64,000 nucleotides of DNA from Xenorhabdus beddingii (GTDB taxonomy: Bacteria > Pseudomonadota > Gammaproteobacteria > Enterobacterales > Enterobacteriaceae), in NCBI RefSeq assembly GCF_002127545.1, contig NZ_MUBK01000014.1, positions 39,496 to 103,495 on the forward strand. The letters are read 5' to 3'. The stretch's first letter is position 1; each line of letters starts with the position of its first letter. The notes beneath the pieces were generated by a model. It was not told where the DNA came from, ran no database searches, and saw only the letters and a list, made by a program, of their open reading frames with translations. Shown in pieces: positions 31,904 to 42,856 of this stretch. The position numbers were made by a program, and so were the translations under genes.

Positions 31904-32635
31904 TTATCTTCGCTTATCAAGCGCCTCGACTTCTTTATCCAACTCTTCAATTTTAGCTTGCATCATTTGCCGGCAATGCGCGGCCAATTCACGAACCTGC
32001 TCTTTGGTATATTTCGTGGTATCAATCGGAGGCAACATTTCGACAATCACCGTGCCATTATCCCAACGATTCAGCTTTATTTTCTTGTGGGTTGAAGAAA
32101 CACAAACCGGCACGATAGGCACACCTGCTGCAATGGCGGCATGAAAAGCCCCTGTTTTAAACGGCAGCAATCCACGGCCACGACTGCGTGTTCCTTCCGG
32201 AAACATCCAGACAGAAACCTGACGTTTTGTGATCTGATCGACAACCTGTGAAATCGTTCCGTGGGCTTTTGTCCGGTTATCCCTATCAATCAAAATATTG
32301 CCCGTCAGCCAATAAATTTGGCCAAAGAAGGGAATAAACACCAGACTCTTCTTACCTACCGTGACGGTACGTGGCTGTACTGCATTAGACATGGTAATCA
32401 TGTCGTAATTGTTTTGATGGTTACCAATATAAATACTGGGCCCAAATTCCTTGGCATCTGCCGGAATACGCTCCTGTAGCTTAATCCCAAATATTTTATG
32501 CAATTTGCCAAACGCATGACCGAAAGTCATGACATGACGTGGATCGCGGGGGCTGAATAAACAGTAGATACAACCAAAAAAACAGATCAAGATGGTAAAC
32601 AGAACAACAATAATTCCACGAATGATTGCTAGCAT
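31904..32635 (-). CDS. plsC: 1-acyl-sn-glycerol-3-phosphate acyltransferase
   Basis: Adds the second acyl chain to lysophosphatidic acid at the inner membrane, after PlsY (53469-54128). The HX4D catalytic motif appears as NHQNNYD and the substrate motif as FPEGTRSRGRG; an N-terminal transmembrane helix (IIRGIIVVLFTILICFFGCIYCLF) anchors it. Length 243 (E. coli 245). It lies 65 bp after parC, with a perfect palindrome in the gap. Confidence 0.97.
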   Translation of the reverse strand: MLAIIRGIIVVLFTILICFFGCIYCLFSPRDPRHVMTFGHAFGKLHKIFGIKLQERIPADAKEFGPSIYIGNHQNNYDMITMSNAVQPRTVTVGKKSLVFIPFFGQIYWLTGNILIDRDNRTKAHGTISQVVDQITKRQVSVWMFPEGTRSRGRGLLPFKTGAFHAAIAAGVPIVPVCVSSTHKKIKLNRWDNGTVIVEMLPPIDTTKYTKEQVRELAAHCRQMMQAKIEELDKEVEALDKRR

Positions 32636-32651
32636 AGCGGCCTCTTGCAGA

Positions 32652-32676
32652 GCAGGCCAGTATCATACTGGCCTGC
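32652..32676. other. Perfect 12-bp palindrome between parC and plsC
   Basis: GCAGGCCAGTAT and ATACTGGCCTGC flank a single base, making a near-perfect 25-bp palindrome in the 65-bp gap. No U run follows. In RNA it would form a strong hairpin just upstream of the plsC ribosome site and may act as a partial terminator or a processing or stability element. Confidence 0.65.
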
Positions 32677-32700
32677 AATTTATATTGTTACCCAACTTAT

Positions 32701-34953
32701 TTATTGCTTGGGCATTTCCACTTCAACACGTTCCACGCGCTGTAATCCGCGAGGCAGTGAGGTTCCTTTGCGCCCCCTCTCTGCCCTGAATTTCTGCAGG
32801 TCTTCTGGACGGAGCAGGAGTTTCCGCTTACCAAAGTAGAGCGTGACAGAGGATTGTGGAGCCAATACCAATAACCAACTCAGCATATCTTCCCCTGATG
32901 CAGCCTGAGCCGCCGGGACAGAAACAATTTTGTTGCCTTTGCCTTTCGAAAGCTGGGGAAGATCAGCCACAGGGAACATCAACATGCGACCCGCTTTGGT
33001 AATCGCCAGCAGCATATCATCCTGCTCGTTGTTAATCTCCAAGGGAGGCATCACTTTGGCATTTTCAGGCAGGGTAATCAACGCCTTACCCGCACGGTTC
33101 TTGGCGATCAGATCGCTGAAAGAGCAGATAAAACCATAACCCGCATCGGATGCCATCAAGAGTTTTTGTTCTTCTTTTGCCATCAGAAGATGCTCAACTG
33201 ACGCTCCGGCCGGCAGTGCCAATTTCCCCGTCAACGGTTCACCCTGCCCTCTGGCTGACGGCAAATCCAGCGGATCAAGGGAATAACTGCGCCCGGTGTT
33301 ATCAATAAAGACCACGGGTTGGTTGCTTTTACCACGTACTGCACTGCGGAAGCTGTCACCCGATTTGTAATTCAAACCGGATGGATCAATCTCATGGCCT
33401 TTCGCACTACGCACCCAGCCCATTTCAGACATGACAACCGTAATCGGCTCAGATGGCAGGATGTCATGATCACTCATGGCTTTCGCTTCTGTACGCTCTT
33501 TCAACGGAGAACGGCGGACATCACCGTAGTTTTCCGCATCGGCAATAATCTCTTTTTTCAGCAGGGTACTTAACTTGCGTTCAGATCCCAGAATCGCCTG
33601 AAGTTTGTCACGTTCTTTCGCCAGTTCACCCTGTTCACCACGAATTTTGACTTCTTCCAGCTTCGCCAAATGACGTAATTTCAATTCCAGAATGGCTTCG
33701 GCCTGTGTTTCGGTTAACCCAAAACGCTGCATCAGCACTGATTTTGGCTCATCTTCATGGCGAATCAGGTGGATCACCTCATCAATGTTGAGGTATGCCA
33801 CCAGTAAACCTTCCAGAATGTGCAAGCGTTTCAGGACTTTTTCCAAGCGGTGATTCAGGCGGTTACGCACGGTTTCACGGCGGAAAACCAGCCACTCACT
33901 GAGGATTTCAACCAGACCTTTCACCGCAGGACGGTTATCCAGACCGATCATGTTGAGGTTAACGCGATAGCTTTTTTCCAAATCGGTGGTCACAAACAGA
34001 TGGTTCATGACTTGTTCAACATCCACCCGATTAGTCCGTGGAACAATCACCAGCCGGGTTGGATTTTCGTGATCGGATTCATCACGCAGATCCTCCACCA
34101 TCGGCAGCTTCTTCGCCCGCATTTGGCTGGCAATCTGCTCTAAGATTTTCGCGCCGGAGACCTGATGTGGCAGAGCGGTAATGACAACGTTGCTCTCTTC
34201 TTTCGACCAGATCGCCCGCATACGTACCGAACCACGGCCATTTTTGTAAATCTTGCGGATATCTTCTTTTGGCGTGATGATTTCGGCTTCGGTTGGATAG
34301 TCCGGTCCCCTGACATACTCCATCGCCTCATCCAGCGAGAGGTCTGGCTTATCCAGCATGGCGATCAGCGCACTCGCCACCTCACGGGCGTTGTGCGGCG
34401 GAATGTCTGTCGCCATACCAACGGCAATGCCCGTGGTGCCATTCAGCAGAATATTGGGCAGGCGGGCAGGCAGCATTTTCGGCTCCTGCAATGTGCCGTC
34501 AAAGTTTGGCACCCAATCTACGGTGCCTTGTCCCAATTCACTCAGCAACAACTCAGCATATTTGGACAAACGGGATTCGGTATAACGCATCGCCGCAAAG
34601 GATTTTGGATCATCCGGCGCCCCCCAGTTCCCCTGACCATCGACCAGCGGATAGCGGTATGAGAAAGGCTGCGCCATCAAAACCATGGCTTCATAACATG
34701 CCCCGTCACCATGCGGATGGTACTTACCGAGCACATCACCCACGGTACGGGCGGATTTCTTGAATTTGGCGCTGTTGCTCAACCCCAGTTCCGACATCGC
34801 ATAGACAATACGGCGCTGGACAGGTTTTAAACCATCACCGATAAAAGGCAACGCCCTGTCCATGATGACGTACATGGAGTAATTCAAATAGGCGTTTTCA
34901 GTGAACGTGTGAAGCGGCTGGCGCTCCACACCATCGTGAGTTATCTCACTCAT
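32701..34953 (-). CDS. parC: DNA topoisomerase IV subunit A
   Basis: Cuts and rejoins DNA in topoisomerase IV, which unlinks daughter chromosomes. The catalytic tyrosine lies in [13 protein letters not shown], and the C-terminal pinwheel domain shows the degenerate repeat [20 protein letters not shown]. Length 750 (E. coli 752). The quinolone-determining region reads [14 protein letters not shown]: the residue matching E. coli Ser80 is glycine (GGG codon), while the residue matching Glu84 is kept. It follows parE by 39 bp and precedes plsC. Confidence 0.98.
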   Translation of the reverse strand: MSEITHDGVERQPLHTFTENAYLNYSMYVIMDRALPFIGDGLKPVQRRIVYAMSELGLSNSAKFKKSARTVGDVLGKYHPHGDGACYEAMVLMAQPFSYRYPLVDGQGNWGAPDDPKSFAAMRYTESRLSKYAELLLSELGQGTVDWVPNFDGTLQEPKMLPARLPNILLNGTTGIAVGMATDIPPHNAREVASALIAMLDKPDLSLDEAMEYVRGPDYPTEAEIITPKEDIRKIYKNGRGSVRMRAIWSKEESNVVITALPHQVSGAKILEQIASQMRAKKLPMVEDLRDESDHENPTRLVIVPRTNRVDVEQVMNHLFVTTDLEKSYRVNLNMIGLDNRPAVKGLVEILSEWLVFRRETVRNRLNHRLEKVLKRLHILEGLLVAYLNIDEVIHLIRHEDEPKSVLMQRFGLTETQAEAILELKLRHLAKLEEVKIRGEQGELAKERDKLQAILGSERKLSTLLKKEIIADAENYGDVRRSPLKERTEAKAMSDHDILPSEPITVVMSEMGWVRSAKGHEIDPSGLNYKSGDSFRSAVRGKSNQPVVFIDNTGRSYSLDPLDLPSARGQGEPLTGKLALPAGASVEHLLMAKEEQKLLMASDAGYGFICSFSDLIAKNRAGKALITLPENAKVMPPLEINNEQDDMLLAITKAGRMLMFPVADLPQLSKGKGNKIVSVPAAQAASGEDMLSWLLVLAPQSSVTLYFGKRKLLLRPEDLQKFRAERGRKGTSLPRGLQRVERVEVEMPKQ

Positions 34954-34992
34954 GTATTAATTTCCTCAGAATCTGTATTGACTACCTGTGCA

Positions 34993-36888
34993 CTAAACTT
35001 CAATGTCGATGGAATCACCTTTCTCTTGCAGCCAGTTGCGGCGATCTTCTGAACGCTTTTTCGCCAGAAGCATATCCATGACTGAGAGGGTTTCCTGATA
35101 ATTGTCATCGTCGATAGTCAATTGCACCAGACGGCGAGTATTGGGGTCTAATGTGGTTTCGCGCAATTGTATCGGGTTCATTTCACCCAACCCTTTAAAA
35201 CGCTGAACATTCGGTTTACCCCGTTTGCGGCTCAAGCGATCCAGTATGGCGTTCTTTTCCCCTTCATCCAGCGCATAATGCACTTCTTTGCCGAGGTCGA
35301 TGCGGTACAGTGGCGGCATTGCCATATAGACGTGCCCGCGTTTCACCAGAGTCGGGAAGTGGCGGACAAACAAGGCACACAGCAGGGTTGCAATGTGCAA
35401 TCCATCGGAATCCGCATCCGCCAGTATGCAGACTTTACCGTAGCGAAGCTGGCTCAGGTCGTCACTATCCGGATCGATGCCAATCGCGACAGAAATATCA
35501 TGCACTTCCTGCGAGGCCAGGACTTCGTCCGAAGAAACTTCCCATGTGTTCAGGATCTTGCCGCGCAGTGGCATGATCGCCTGAAATTCACGGTCACGGG
35601 CTTGCTTGGCAGAGCCACCGGCCGAATCCCCTTCCACCAAAAACAGTTCCGTGATATTGAGATCTTGTGCGGTACAGTCAGCTAATTTGCCCGGCAATGC
35701 AGGGCCGTTGGTCAGCTTTTTACGGACCACTTTCTTTGCCGCTCGCATCCTGCGCTGCGCACTGGCAATTGCCATTTCAGCAAGTTGTTCTGCATCCTGA
35801 ATATGCTGGTTTAACCATAAGCTGAATGCATCTTTCACCACGCCCGAAACGAAAGCTGCAGACTGGCGGGAAGAGAGGCGTTCTTTGGTTTGGCCGGCAA
35901 ATTGCGGGTCCTGCATTTTCAGGGATAATACGTAGGCACAGCGATCCCAGATATCATCGGCAGAGAGTTTAACCCCGCGTGGCAATATATTGCGGAATTC
36001 ACAGAATTCACGCATGGCATCCAACAAACCCTGGCGCAAACCATTAACATGAGTTCCCCCTTGTACGGTTGGGATCAGGTTAACGTAACTTTCTGCCAGT
36101 AATTCGCCACCTTCCGGCAACCAGAGCAATGCCCAGTCAACGGCTTCGGTCTCCCCGCTGAGGCTGCCGACAAAGGGCGCCTGTGGCAGCGTTACCAGCC
36201 CATTGACGGCTTCCAGCAGATAATCTGTCAGTCCATCGGCATAGCACCATTTTTGTACCGTATCATTCAGTTTGTCCTTGAAGACGATTTCAACGCCCGG
36301 ACACAATACCGCCTTGGCTTTGAGCAAATGGGTCAAACGAGTGACAGAGAAACGGGGAATATCGAAATAGCTTTCATCCGGCCAAAAGTGGACACTCGTC
36401 CCGGTGTTGCGCTTACCACAACTGCCGATGACTTCCAGCTCTTGTACTTTTTCACCGTTTTCAAAGGCAATCTGATGAACCTGACTGTCGCGACGAACGG
36501 TGACTTCCACCCGTTTGGACAAGGCGTTAACCACTGAGATCCCAACGCCATGCAAGCCACCAGAAAATTGGTAATTTTTATTGGAAAATTTTCCCCCCGC
36601 ATGCAGGCGGGTGAGGATCAATTCAACAGCAGAAACTTTTTCTTCAGGATGGATATCAACCGGCATACCACGGCCATCATCTATCACTTCCAGAGACTGA
36701 TCGCTGTGAAGGATTACTTCAATATGCTTCGCGTGGCCAGCCAGAGCTTCGTCCACACTGTTATCGATCACTTCCTGCGCCAGATGGTTCGGACGGGCTG
36801 TATCAGTATACATACCGGGACGACGACGAACTGGCTCCAGGCCACTGAGGACTTCAATGGCCTCTGCGTTGTAACTAGATTGAGTCAT
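34993..36888 (-). CDS. parE: DNA topoisomerase IV subunit B
   Basis: GHKL ATPase subunit of topoisomerase IV. ATP-binding motifs DNSVDEALAG, DDGRGMPVDIH and GLHGVGISVVNALS occur in the N-terminal third, followed by the transducer and the TOPRIM domain with EGDSAGGSAKQARDREFQAIMPLRGKILN and DADSDGLHIATLL. Length 631 (E. coli 630). parE and parC are adjacent here, so the two subunits are probably cotranscribed. Confidence 0.98.
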   Translation of the reverse strand: MTQSSYNAEAIEVLSGLEPVRRRPGMYTDTARPNHLAQEVIDNSVDEALAGHAKHIEVILHSDQSLEVIDDGRGMPVDIHPEEKVSAVELILTRLHAGGKFSNKNYQFSGGLHGVGISVVNALSKRVEVTVRRDSQVHQIAFENGEKVQELEVIGSCGKRNTGTSVHFWPDESYFDIPRFSVTRLTHLLKAKAVLCPGVEIVFKDKLNDTVQKWCYADGLTDYLLEAVNGLVTLPQAPFVGSLSGETEAVDWALLWLPEGGELLAESYVNLIPTVQGGTHVNGLRQGLLDAMREFCEFRNILPRGVKLSADDIWDRCAYVLSLKMQDPQFAGQTKERLSSRQSAAFVSGVVKDAFSLWLNQHIQDAEQLAEMAIASAQRRMRAAKKVVRKKLTNGPALPGKLADCTAQDLNITELFLVEGDSAGGSAKQARDREFQAIMPLRGKILNTWEVSSDEVLASQEVHDISVAIGIDPDSDDLSQLRYGKVCILADADSDGLHIATLLCALFVRHFPTLVKRGHVYMAMPPLYRIDLGKEVHYALDEGEKNAILDRLSRKRGKPNVQRFKGLGEMNPIQLRETTLDPNTRRLVQLTIDDDNYQETLSVMDMLLAKKRSEDRRNWLQEKGDSIDIEV

Positions 36889-36961
36889 GTTGTAATTCTG
36901 TCGGTTGCTTCGTTATTAGAGGGCAAATCAGTATTGATATACTGTTGATAATACCAGTCGC

Positions 36962-37570
36962 TTACTTCTTTTTGGCAATTTTTTTACTATTGCCACTGGT
37001 TAGCCCCAAGAAATTGATGATTTGAGGGAAATAATATTCGAAGCCAACAAAAGCATGATTCCCACCAGATTCAACCGTCTGCCGACATTGCATCAGATAA
37101 GCAACCGCTTGACGGTAATCGAGCACTTCATCCCCGGTCTGCTGCAATAACCAGATAAGATCCGGTGATTCCAGCGGGTCAATGTGCATCACTTTGAGAT
37201 CATGCATGTGACTGTGTTCGAGAGTATAGCGCTCTTTGGTATAGGGATTCACGTTTTCCCCAAGATAATCTTGCAGCAAGTCGAATGGGCGTATCGCAGG
37301 ATTGACAACCACGGCGGGCAATCCAAAACACTGGGAAAGCCAAATAGCCAGATAACCGCCCAGAGAAGAGCCGACCAGACCGATATTCTCACCGGCCCGC
37401 TCCATCACCAGTTCTTCCAGTAAAATCGCCGTCTCTTCAGGATAGGGAGGTAATTGCGGCACCAGAATGTCGATTTCAGGATGTTGCTGGTGCAACCACG
37501 TTTTCAGCGTATTGGCTTTCACTGATTGAGGTGAACTGTTAAAACCATGTAAGTAAAGTAACGTTGACAT
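36962..37570 (-). CDS. yqiA: YqiA family esterase
   Basis: Alpha/beta hydrolase with the nucleophile elbow GSSLGG and the C-terminal catalytic histidine in [11 protein letters not shown]. coli YqiA has esterase activity toward short acyl esters, with unknown natural substrate. I start it at ATG 37570 ([14 protein letters not shown]), the usual N-terminus. It then overlaps the cpdA stop by one base (TAATG), so it is coupled to cpdA. Length 202 (E. coli 193), with a lysine-rich tail [11 protein letters not shown]. Confidence 0.94.
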   Translation of the reverse strand: MSTLLYLHGFNSSPQSVKANTLKTWLHQQHPEIDILVPQLPPYPEETAILLEELVMERAGENIGLVGSSLGGYLAIWLSQCFGLPAVVVNPAIRPFDLLQDYLGENVNPYTKERYTLEHSHMHDLKVMHIDPLESPDLIWLLQQTGDEVLDYRQAVAYLMQCRQTVESGGNHAFVGFEYYFPQIINFLGLTSGNSKKIAKKK

Positions 37571-38409
37571 TAATACCCGTCCGAATCTAAATCCGGGCAA
37601 AACGGGTTATTCTTGAGCCTGTGAACCTGCGTTTGCAATCCCGCTTCTTTGCTGCCAGCCACAGACAGTTCGAGATAACGCCATCCCGGAGCCACTGTAT
37701 CAAGCATAAAATTAGTACAATGTGGTTTAAATTGCACACAGGTTGAAGGGGTCGCCATCACACGAATGCCATTCCACATTTCATCAACTTCTTGGTGGAT
37801 ATGCCCACACAGTATCGCTTTGACCTGTGTTTTGCCCCGCAGAAACCGGGACAATTCAGGGGCATTGCGTAAACTGTGCTGATCCAGCCATGTGCAGCCA
37901 GAAGGAACAGGATGATGGTGCAGCATGACAATCGTATGGCGATCACGGTGCTCATCCAGACATTTGTTCATCCATTCGAGCTGATAATCCGTCAATTCGC
38001 CGTGAGGAACGCCCTGCACCTGACTGTCCAACATAATCAATTGCCAATGCTGGCCGATAAATATCTGCTTGGAAGGTGAAATCCCTGCTGCGGCCAATGT
38101 ATCAACCATCGCGGGCTGATAATCATGATTACCGGGCAACCAGACACAAGGTGCAGGCAAACGGGCAATTCCCTCAGCAAAATGCTGATAGGCATTGATG
38201 GTCTGATCCTGAACCAAATCACCTGTTGCGACGATCAAGTCAATGTCAAGATCCTGCTCAATGATCATATCCAACACAGCATGGTAGCTGCGATAGGTAT
38301 TGACGCCCAACAGTGAATCGCCTTTGTTGGCGAAAAGGTGCGTATCCGTGATTTGCAGTATTCTGGCTGTGGCGCCCTCTGCCACAGGTAATTCAAGCAG
38401 GCTTTCCAA
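37570..38409 (-). CDS. cpdA: 3',5'-cyclic AMP phosphodiesterase CpdA
   Basis: Class III metallophosphoesterase that hydrolyses cAMP and so tempers CRP signalling. The metal-binding blocks are [24 protein letters not shown] and LCGHIHQE, in order. Length 279 (E. coli 275). Part of nudF-cpdA-yqiA-parE-parC order, as in E. coli. Confidence 0.96.
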   Translation of the reverse strand: MESLLELPVAEGATARILQITDTHLFANKGDSLLGVNTYRSYHAVLDMIIEQDLDIDLIVATGDLVQDQTINAYQHFAEGIARLPAPCVWLPGNHDYQPAMVDTLAAAGISPSKQIFIGQHWQLIMLDSQVQGVPHGELTDYQLEWMNKCLDEHRDRHTIVMLHHHPVPSGCTWLDQHSLRNAPELSRFLRGKTQVKAILCGHIHQEVDEMWNGIRVMATPSTCVQFKPHCTNFMLDTVAPGWRYLELSVAGSKEAGLQTQVHRLKNNPFCPDLDSDGY

Positions 38410-38506
38410 ATGGTTTCCCTTTCCTGTCGATCATAAGGATTATTCTAACGTGTCTTGATGCAAAAGATCTGCTGACTGGGGCACAATTCCCATTTTCCAG
38501 TGGAAA

Positions 38507-39148
38507 TTAGGCATTATCCTCCAACCACGCTTTCTGAAGTTTTTCATGGTGCAATGCCAACCACTGTATTGCAATAACGGACGCCGCATTATCGATCATC
38601 CCCTCTTCTACCCACTGATAGGCTTGTTCGCGGCTAACGACCAGAACACGAATATCTTCATGTTCTCCTTCCAGCCCATGAACCCCTGACGCGGTGGAAG
38701 CATCAACTTCACCGACAAAAATATTCATGCGTTCTGTGGTGCCGCCGGGACTGGAAAGATAGCTCAATGCCGGCTGACAGCGCTTAACTTCAATGCCGGC
38801 CTCTTCCATTGCCTCACGACGCACCACCTGTTCCGCGTGTTCGCCCTCTTCTATCATGCCGGCAATCACTTCCAGCAGCCACGGCGTATGGCTGGTTTCC
38901 AGCGCCGGGAGACGGATCTGTTCGATCAAAACCACTTCATCCCGCACGGGATCATAAGGCAATAAAACCGCCGCGTGACCGCGCTCAAAAACTTCGCGTT
39001 TAATGGTTTCACTCCAACCCCCCCGAAATAAGCGATGCTTGAATTGATATTCCGTCATTTTGAAAAAACCGCGATAAAGCGTTTTTCGGGAAATCACTTC
39101 AACATCCTGTTTTGTAAACGTAGAGGGCAGGGCAAGATCGTCATTCAT
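38507..39148 (-). CDS. nudF: ADP-ribose pyrophosphatase
   Basis: Nudix enzyme that cleaves ADP-ribose to AMP and ribose phosphate. The Nudix box is GMIEEGEHAEQVVRREAMEEAGI, and downstream YLSSPGGTTERMNIFVGEVD is typical of the ADP-ribose group. Length 213 (E. coli 209). First gene of the minus-strand group ending at parC; divergent from tolC as in E. coli. Confidence 0.96.
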   Translation of the reverse strand: MNDDLALPSTFTKQDVEVISRKTLYRGFFKMTEYQFKHRLFRGGWSETIKREVFERGHAAVLLPYDPVRDEVVLIEQIRLPALETSHTPWLLEVIAGMIEEGEHAEQVVRREAMEEAGIEVKRCQPALSYLSSPGGTTERMNIFVGEVDASTASGVHGLEGEHEDIRVLVVSREQAYQWVEEGMIDNAASVIAIQWLALHHEKLQKAWLEDNA

Positions 39149-39365
39149 AAAAGCTCCTGATCATTTTAAATATTTCCTATTATTAAAATGTATTTTTCGG
39201 CATTGATCTAAATAAATTCATTCTGTTGATACAAACAAGCCGAAAAATGAGGCAATATGGCACGAACAGCCACCCTGGCTTATAGGTATTTTCTGCTAGA
39301 ATCTGTGGTATTCGTTTTTATGCAGAGGCAACTTAAGCAAAATAGCTGCACAACAAGGAACGCAA

Positions 39366-40736
39366 ATGAAAAAATTGCTCTCTCTTTTTATTGCTATGAA
39401 TCTGGTAGGTTTTAGTACTTCAAGCCATGCAGCCGATCTGCTACAGATTTATCAGCAGGCAAAAGAAACCAACCCCGAATTGCTTAAGGCACAAGCTGAC
39501 CGCAATTCAGTCGTTGAAAAGGTTAATGAAGCCCGCAGTCCTTTATTGCCTCAGTTGGGGCTGAGTGCGGGGGCTAGCTATGGCAAAGATTTTCGTATTC
39601 CAAAGAAATATCAGACAGAAAATCGCGGTGCTAACGCTAAATTGCAACTGTCTCAAACGATCTTTGATATGGCAAAATGGAACCAACTGAGCCAATCCGA
39701 GAAAAGTGCCAGTATTGCCGACATCAGTTTTCAGGCAGCCCAACAAAAATTAATTCTGGATACCGCCAAAGCCTATTTTGATGTGCTGGGCAGTATTGAT
39801 GCCCTGACCTATACCGAAGCCCAGAAAGACTCACTGTATCGCCAGTTGGATCAAACCACCCAACGTTTCAATGTTGGTCTGGTTGCCATCACTGACGTAC
39901 AAAATGCCCGCGCCCAATATGATTCCATTCTGGCCCAAGAAGTTTCCTATCGAAACAATCTGGAAAATACGTTGGAAAACCTGCGCTGGATCACAGGAAT
40001 CTATTATCCGCAGTTGGCGGCATTGAATATTGACCAGTTCAAGACGAAACAACCTGAACCCGCCAATACGATACTAAAAGAAGCCGAAAACCGTAACTTA
40101 AACCTGCTGTCAGCCCGCTTAAAGCAGGATTTAAGCCGCGAACAGATTAAAAATGCCCAAACTGGCTATATGCCAACCATTAGTTTAGAAGCCAGTACGG
40201 GTGTCAGCAACTCCCATAATCGCGGTTATCAATATAGCAACGCTTATGCAGGAAGTAATTCTGTTGGGTTATCATTAAATCTTCCCCTGTATAATGGCGG
40301 CGCGACCTATTCTCAGGTAGAACAGGCAAAATACAATTTTGTCAGCGCCAGTCAAGAATTGGAAAACACCTATCGCAAAGTAATACAAGAAGTGCATTCC
40401 ACTTCCAATAACATCTCTGCCGCGATCAGTAGTGTTGAAGCCAACAAACAGGCTGTACTCTCGGCGCAAAGTTCATTGGACTCAATGGAAGCCGGCTATC
40501 AGGTGGGAACCCGTACTATCGTTGATGTGCTGGATGCAACCACGAAACTGTATCAAGCCAAGCAGAACCTGTCTAAAGCACGTTATGATTACCTGCTTGC
40601 CCAATTACAAAACGAGCAGGCTCGTGGCACTCTGAATGAGAATGATTTGATCGCCTTGAACAAAATGTTGGGCACACAAATCTCAACCGCTGCCAGCAGC
40701 ATTATCAAAGAGATGAAAACACCATCAATTCGCTGA
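39366..40736 (+). CDS. tolC: Outer membrane efflux channel TolC
   Basis: Trimeric outer membrane exit duct for drug efflux pumps and type I secretion. The signal peptide ends at SHAA. Two structural repeats each carry the helix-strand pattern (LLQIYQQAKETNPELLKAQADRN and NTILKEAENRNLNLLSARLKQDLSREQIKNAQTGYMPTISLEA). At 456 residues it is shorter than E. coli TolC (493), mainly in the dispensable C-terminal tail. It is followed by a 13-bp tandem repeat and a good terminator, so ygiBC probably has its own promoter. Confidence 0.95.
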   Translation: MKKLLSLFIAMNLVGFSTSSHAADLLQIYQQAKETNPELLKAQADRNSVVEKVNEARSPLLPQLGLSAGASYGKDFRIPKKYQTENRGANAKLQLSQTIFDMAKWNQLSQSEKSASIADISFQAAQQKLILDTAKAYFDVLGSIDALTYTEAQKDSLYRQLDQTTQRFNVGLVAITDVQNARAQYDSILAQEVSYRNNLENTLENLRWITGIYYPQLAALNIDQFKTKQPEPANTILKEAENRNLNLLSARLKQDLSREQIKNAQTGYMPTISLEASTGVSNSHNRGYQYSNAYAGSNSVGLSLNLPLYNGGATYSQVEQAKYNFVSASQELENTYRKVIQEVHSTSNNISAAISSVEANKQAVLSAQSSLDSMEAGYQVGTRTIVDVLDATTKLYQAKQNLSKARYDYLLAQLQNEQARGTLNENDLIALNKMLGTQISTAASSIIKEMKTPSIR

Positions 40737-40787
40737 TTTAATGCGCTATCGTTTTACATTAAAAAACGTTATATTAAAGACGCTATA

Positions 40788-40827
40788 CTTATTGAAGAAA
40801 GTTATTGAAGAAAGTCATTGAAGAAAG
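40788..40827 (+). repeat. 13-bp tandem repeat after tolC
   Basis: Three nearly identical head-to-tail copies of ttattgaagaaag stand directly before the tolC terminator stem. Confidence 0.85.
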
Positions 40828-40857
40828 CAGCCCGCCAATTGTGTGGGCTGTTTTTTA
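40828..40857 (+). terminator. Rho-independent terminator after tolC
   Basis: CAGCCC and GGGCTG form the stem, followed by TTTTTT. It lies 92 bp past the tolC stop. Confidence 0.85.
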
Positions 40858-41006
40858 AACATGGATCTTAGACATAAATTTTAAGCATAGATTAAACATA
40901 GATTTTTTAAACATATCTCTGAGAGCCAATCTCCCATTGGGCAGCATAAATGGGATACGCTCTTAATCTTAATCAGATACCTTCAAGATGGATGCCCCCT
41001 ATGACA

Positions 41007-41684
41007 ATGAAACGGACAAAAGAGATAAACCGCGATTCTTTCCGTAAAACATGGCGAAGCTATCGCCTGACACCTGTCGCCCTCGCTGTCAGTGCGGTTT
41101 TTATGCTATCAGCCTGTGAACAGAGCGATGAAACGGTGTCACTCTATACGAATGCCGATGAGTGCTCTCAGGCGAATCCTTCCCAAAGTGAACAATGCAA
41201 GACTGCTTACAACAATGCCCTGAAAGAAGCCGAGAAAACGGCGCCTAAATACGCCTCTCGCGAGGAATGCGTGGCTGAATTTGGTGAACAGCAATGCACT
41301 CAGGCACCCGCTCAGGCTGGCGTCGGTCAAACTCAGGCTCAGGCACAAAGCAGCGGCGGCAGTTTCTGGATGCCGTTGATGGCAGGTTATATGATGGGAC
41401 GCTTGATGGGCGGCAGTTCTGCCCCCTCACAACCGCTGTTCACATCAAAATCGGCCTCCAGCCCGGCCAATGGCAAATTTGTTGATGCGACAGGTAAAAG
41501 CTATGGTTCAGCGACTGCCGGTGGTCGTAGCATGACAGTGCCAAAAACCGCAATGGCACCTAAACCGGCAACCACAACCACCATTACCCGTGGCGGGTTC
41601 GGTGAGTCTGTGGCGAAGCAATCAGCCATGCAGCGCTCATCTGCCGGTTCACATTCCAATTCTTCCCGCTCGATGGGTGGTTAA
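41007..41684 (+). CDS. ygiB: YgiB, UPF0441 family lipoprotein
   Basis: Putative lipoprotein of unknown function. An N-terminal signal with lipobox LSAC ([24 protein letters not shown]) is followed by a conserved cysteine pattern and [22 protein letters not shown]. The serine-rich C-terminus ends with RSMGG, as in E. coli YgiB. I start at ATG 41007 (MKRTKEIN); ATG 41001 would add two residues, and the 40950 start is unsupported. It is followed by ygiC after 6 bp; the pair is conserved. Confidence 0.94.
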   Translation: MKRTKEINRDSFRKTWRSYRLTPVALAVSAVFMLSACEQSDETVSLYTNADECSQANPSQSEQCKTAYNNALKEAEKTAPKYASREECVAEFGEQQCTQAPAQAGVGQTQAQAQSSGGSFWMPLMAGYMMGRLMGGSSAPSQPLFTSKSASSPANGKFVDATGKSYGSATAGGRSMTVPKTAMAPKPATTTTITRGGFGESVAKQSAMQRSSAGSHSNSSRSMGG

Positions 41685-41690
41685 TCAACG

Positions 41691-42851
41691 ATGAAACGCA
41701 TGGGTATTACCGAGCGCCCGGATTGGCGCGAAAAAGCAGCAGAATATGGTTTCAACTTTCACACCATGTATGATCAGCCTTACTGGAGTGAAGAAGCGTA
41801 TTACCAGTTCACACTGAACCAAGTTGAAGAAATTGAAGATGCAACGACAGAACTGCACCAAATGTGTTTGCAGGTCGTGGAAAAAGTGGTCAACAGCGAA
41901 GAGCTGCTGGCTAAATTCCAGATCCCCAAACATTGCTGGGAGTTTGTCCGATCTTCATGGGTCACCAGTCAGCCCTCGCTCTATTCTCGTCTGGATTTGG
42001 CCTATGATGGCAAAAATCCGCCCAAGCTGCTGGAAAACAACGCCGATACCCCCACTTCTCTGTATGAATCCGCTTTCTTTCAGTGGATTTGGCTGGAAGA
42101 CCAGATTAACGCAGGTCATCTGCCGTCAAATGCCGATCAGTTCAACAGCCTGCAAGAAAAGCTGATTGATCGTTTCGTCCAGTTACGTGAAAAGCATGGA
42201 TTTGGCCTGCTGCACATGACCTGCTGTCAGGATACTGAAGAAGATCGTGGCACCATCCAATACTTGCAGGATTGTGCCGCAGAAGCCGGAATTCCAACAG
42301 AGTTCCTGTTTATTGAAGATATCGGCCTCGGTGAGAAAGGTCAGTTTACTGATTTGCAGGATCAAGTGATCGGCAATCTGTTCAAGCTGTATCCGTGGGA
42401 ATTTATGTTGCGTGAAATGTTTTCCACCAAACTGGCGGATGCGGGTGTGCGTTGGCTGGAACCCGCGTGGAAAAGCATTATCTCCAACAAAGCGTTATTG
42501 CCGATGCTGTGGAAAATGTTCCCAAATCATCCGAACCTGCTGCCGGCTTATTTTGCCGATGAACGCCCTTCGGACATGGAGAGCTATGTCATTAAGCCGC
42601 TGTTCTCCCGTGAAGGTGCCAATATCCGCATCATTGAAAACGGCCGGGAAATCGCCAGTGCCGATGGCCCTTACGGGGAAGAAGGCATGATTGTTCAGCA
42701 GTTCCATACCTTGCCGAAATTTGACGATAACTATGTGTTGATTGGTAGCTGGCTGGTGGATGATCAAGCAGCGGGTATCTGTATCCGTGAAGATCGAGAG
42801 TTAATCACTCAAGATCTGTCACGCTTCTACCCGCATATTATTTTGGATTAA
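41691..42851 (+). CDS. ygiC: YgiC, glutathionylspermidine synthase-like ATP-grasp protein
   Basis: ATP-grasp ligase resembling the C-terminal synthetase domain of glutathionylspermidine synthase; its substrate is unknown. [45 protein letters not shown] and the metal/ATP segment [15 protein letters not shown] are present. Length 386, as in E. coli. It forms an operon with ygiB and ends 5 bp from the convergent ygiD. Confidence 0.94.
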   Translation: MKRMGITERPDWREKAAEYGFNFHTMYDQPYWSEEAYYQFTLNQVEEIEDATTELHQMCLQVVEKVVNSEELLAKFQIPKHCWEFVRSSWVTSQPSLYSRLDLAYDGKNPPKLLENNADTPTSLYESAFFQWIWLEDQINAGHLPSNADQFNSLQEKLIDRFVQLREKHGFGLLHMTCCQDTEEDRGTIQYLQDCAAEAGIPTEFLFIEDIGLGEKGQFTDLQDQVIGNLFKLYPWEFMLREMFSTKLADAGVRWLEPAWKSIISNKALLPMLWKMFPNHPNLLPAYFADERPSDMESYVIKPLFSREGANIRIIENGREIASADGPYGEEGMIVQQFHTLPKFDDNYVLIGSWLVDDQAAGICIREDRELITQDLSRFYPHIILD

Positions 42852-42856
42852 CTCCA

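Noticed and set aside
34165..34662. 165-codon plus-strand frame opposite parC
   Set aside because: Mirror of a highly conserved part of parC; no independent support.
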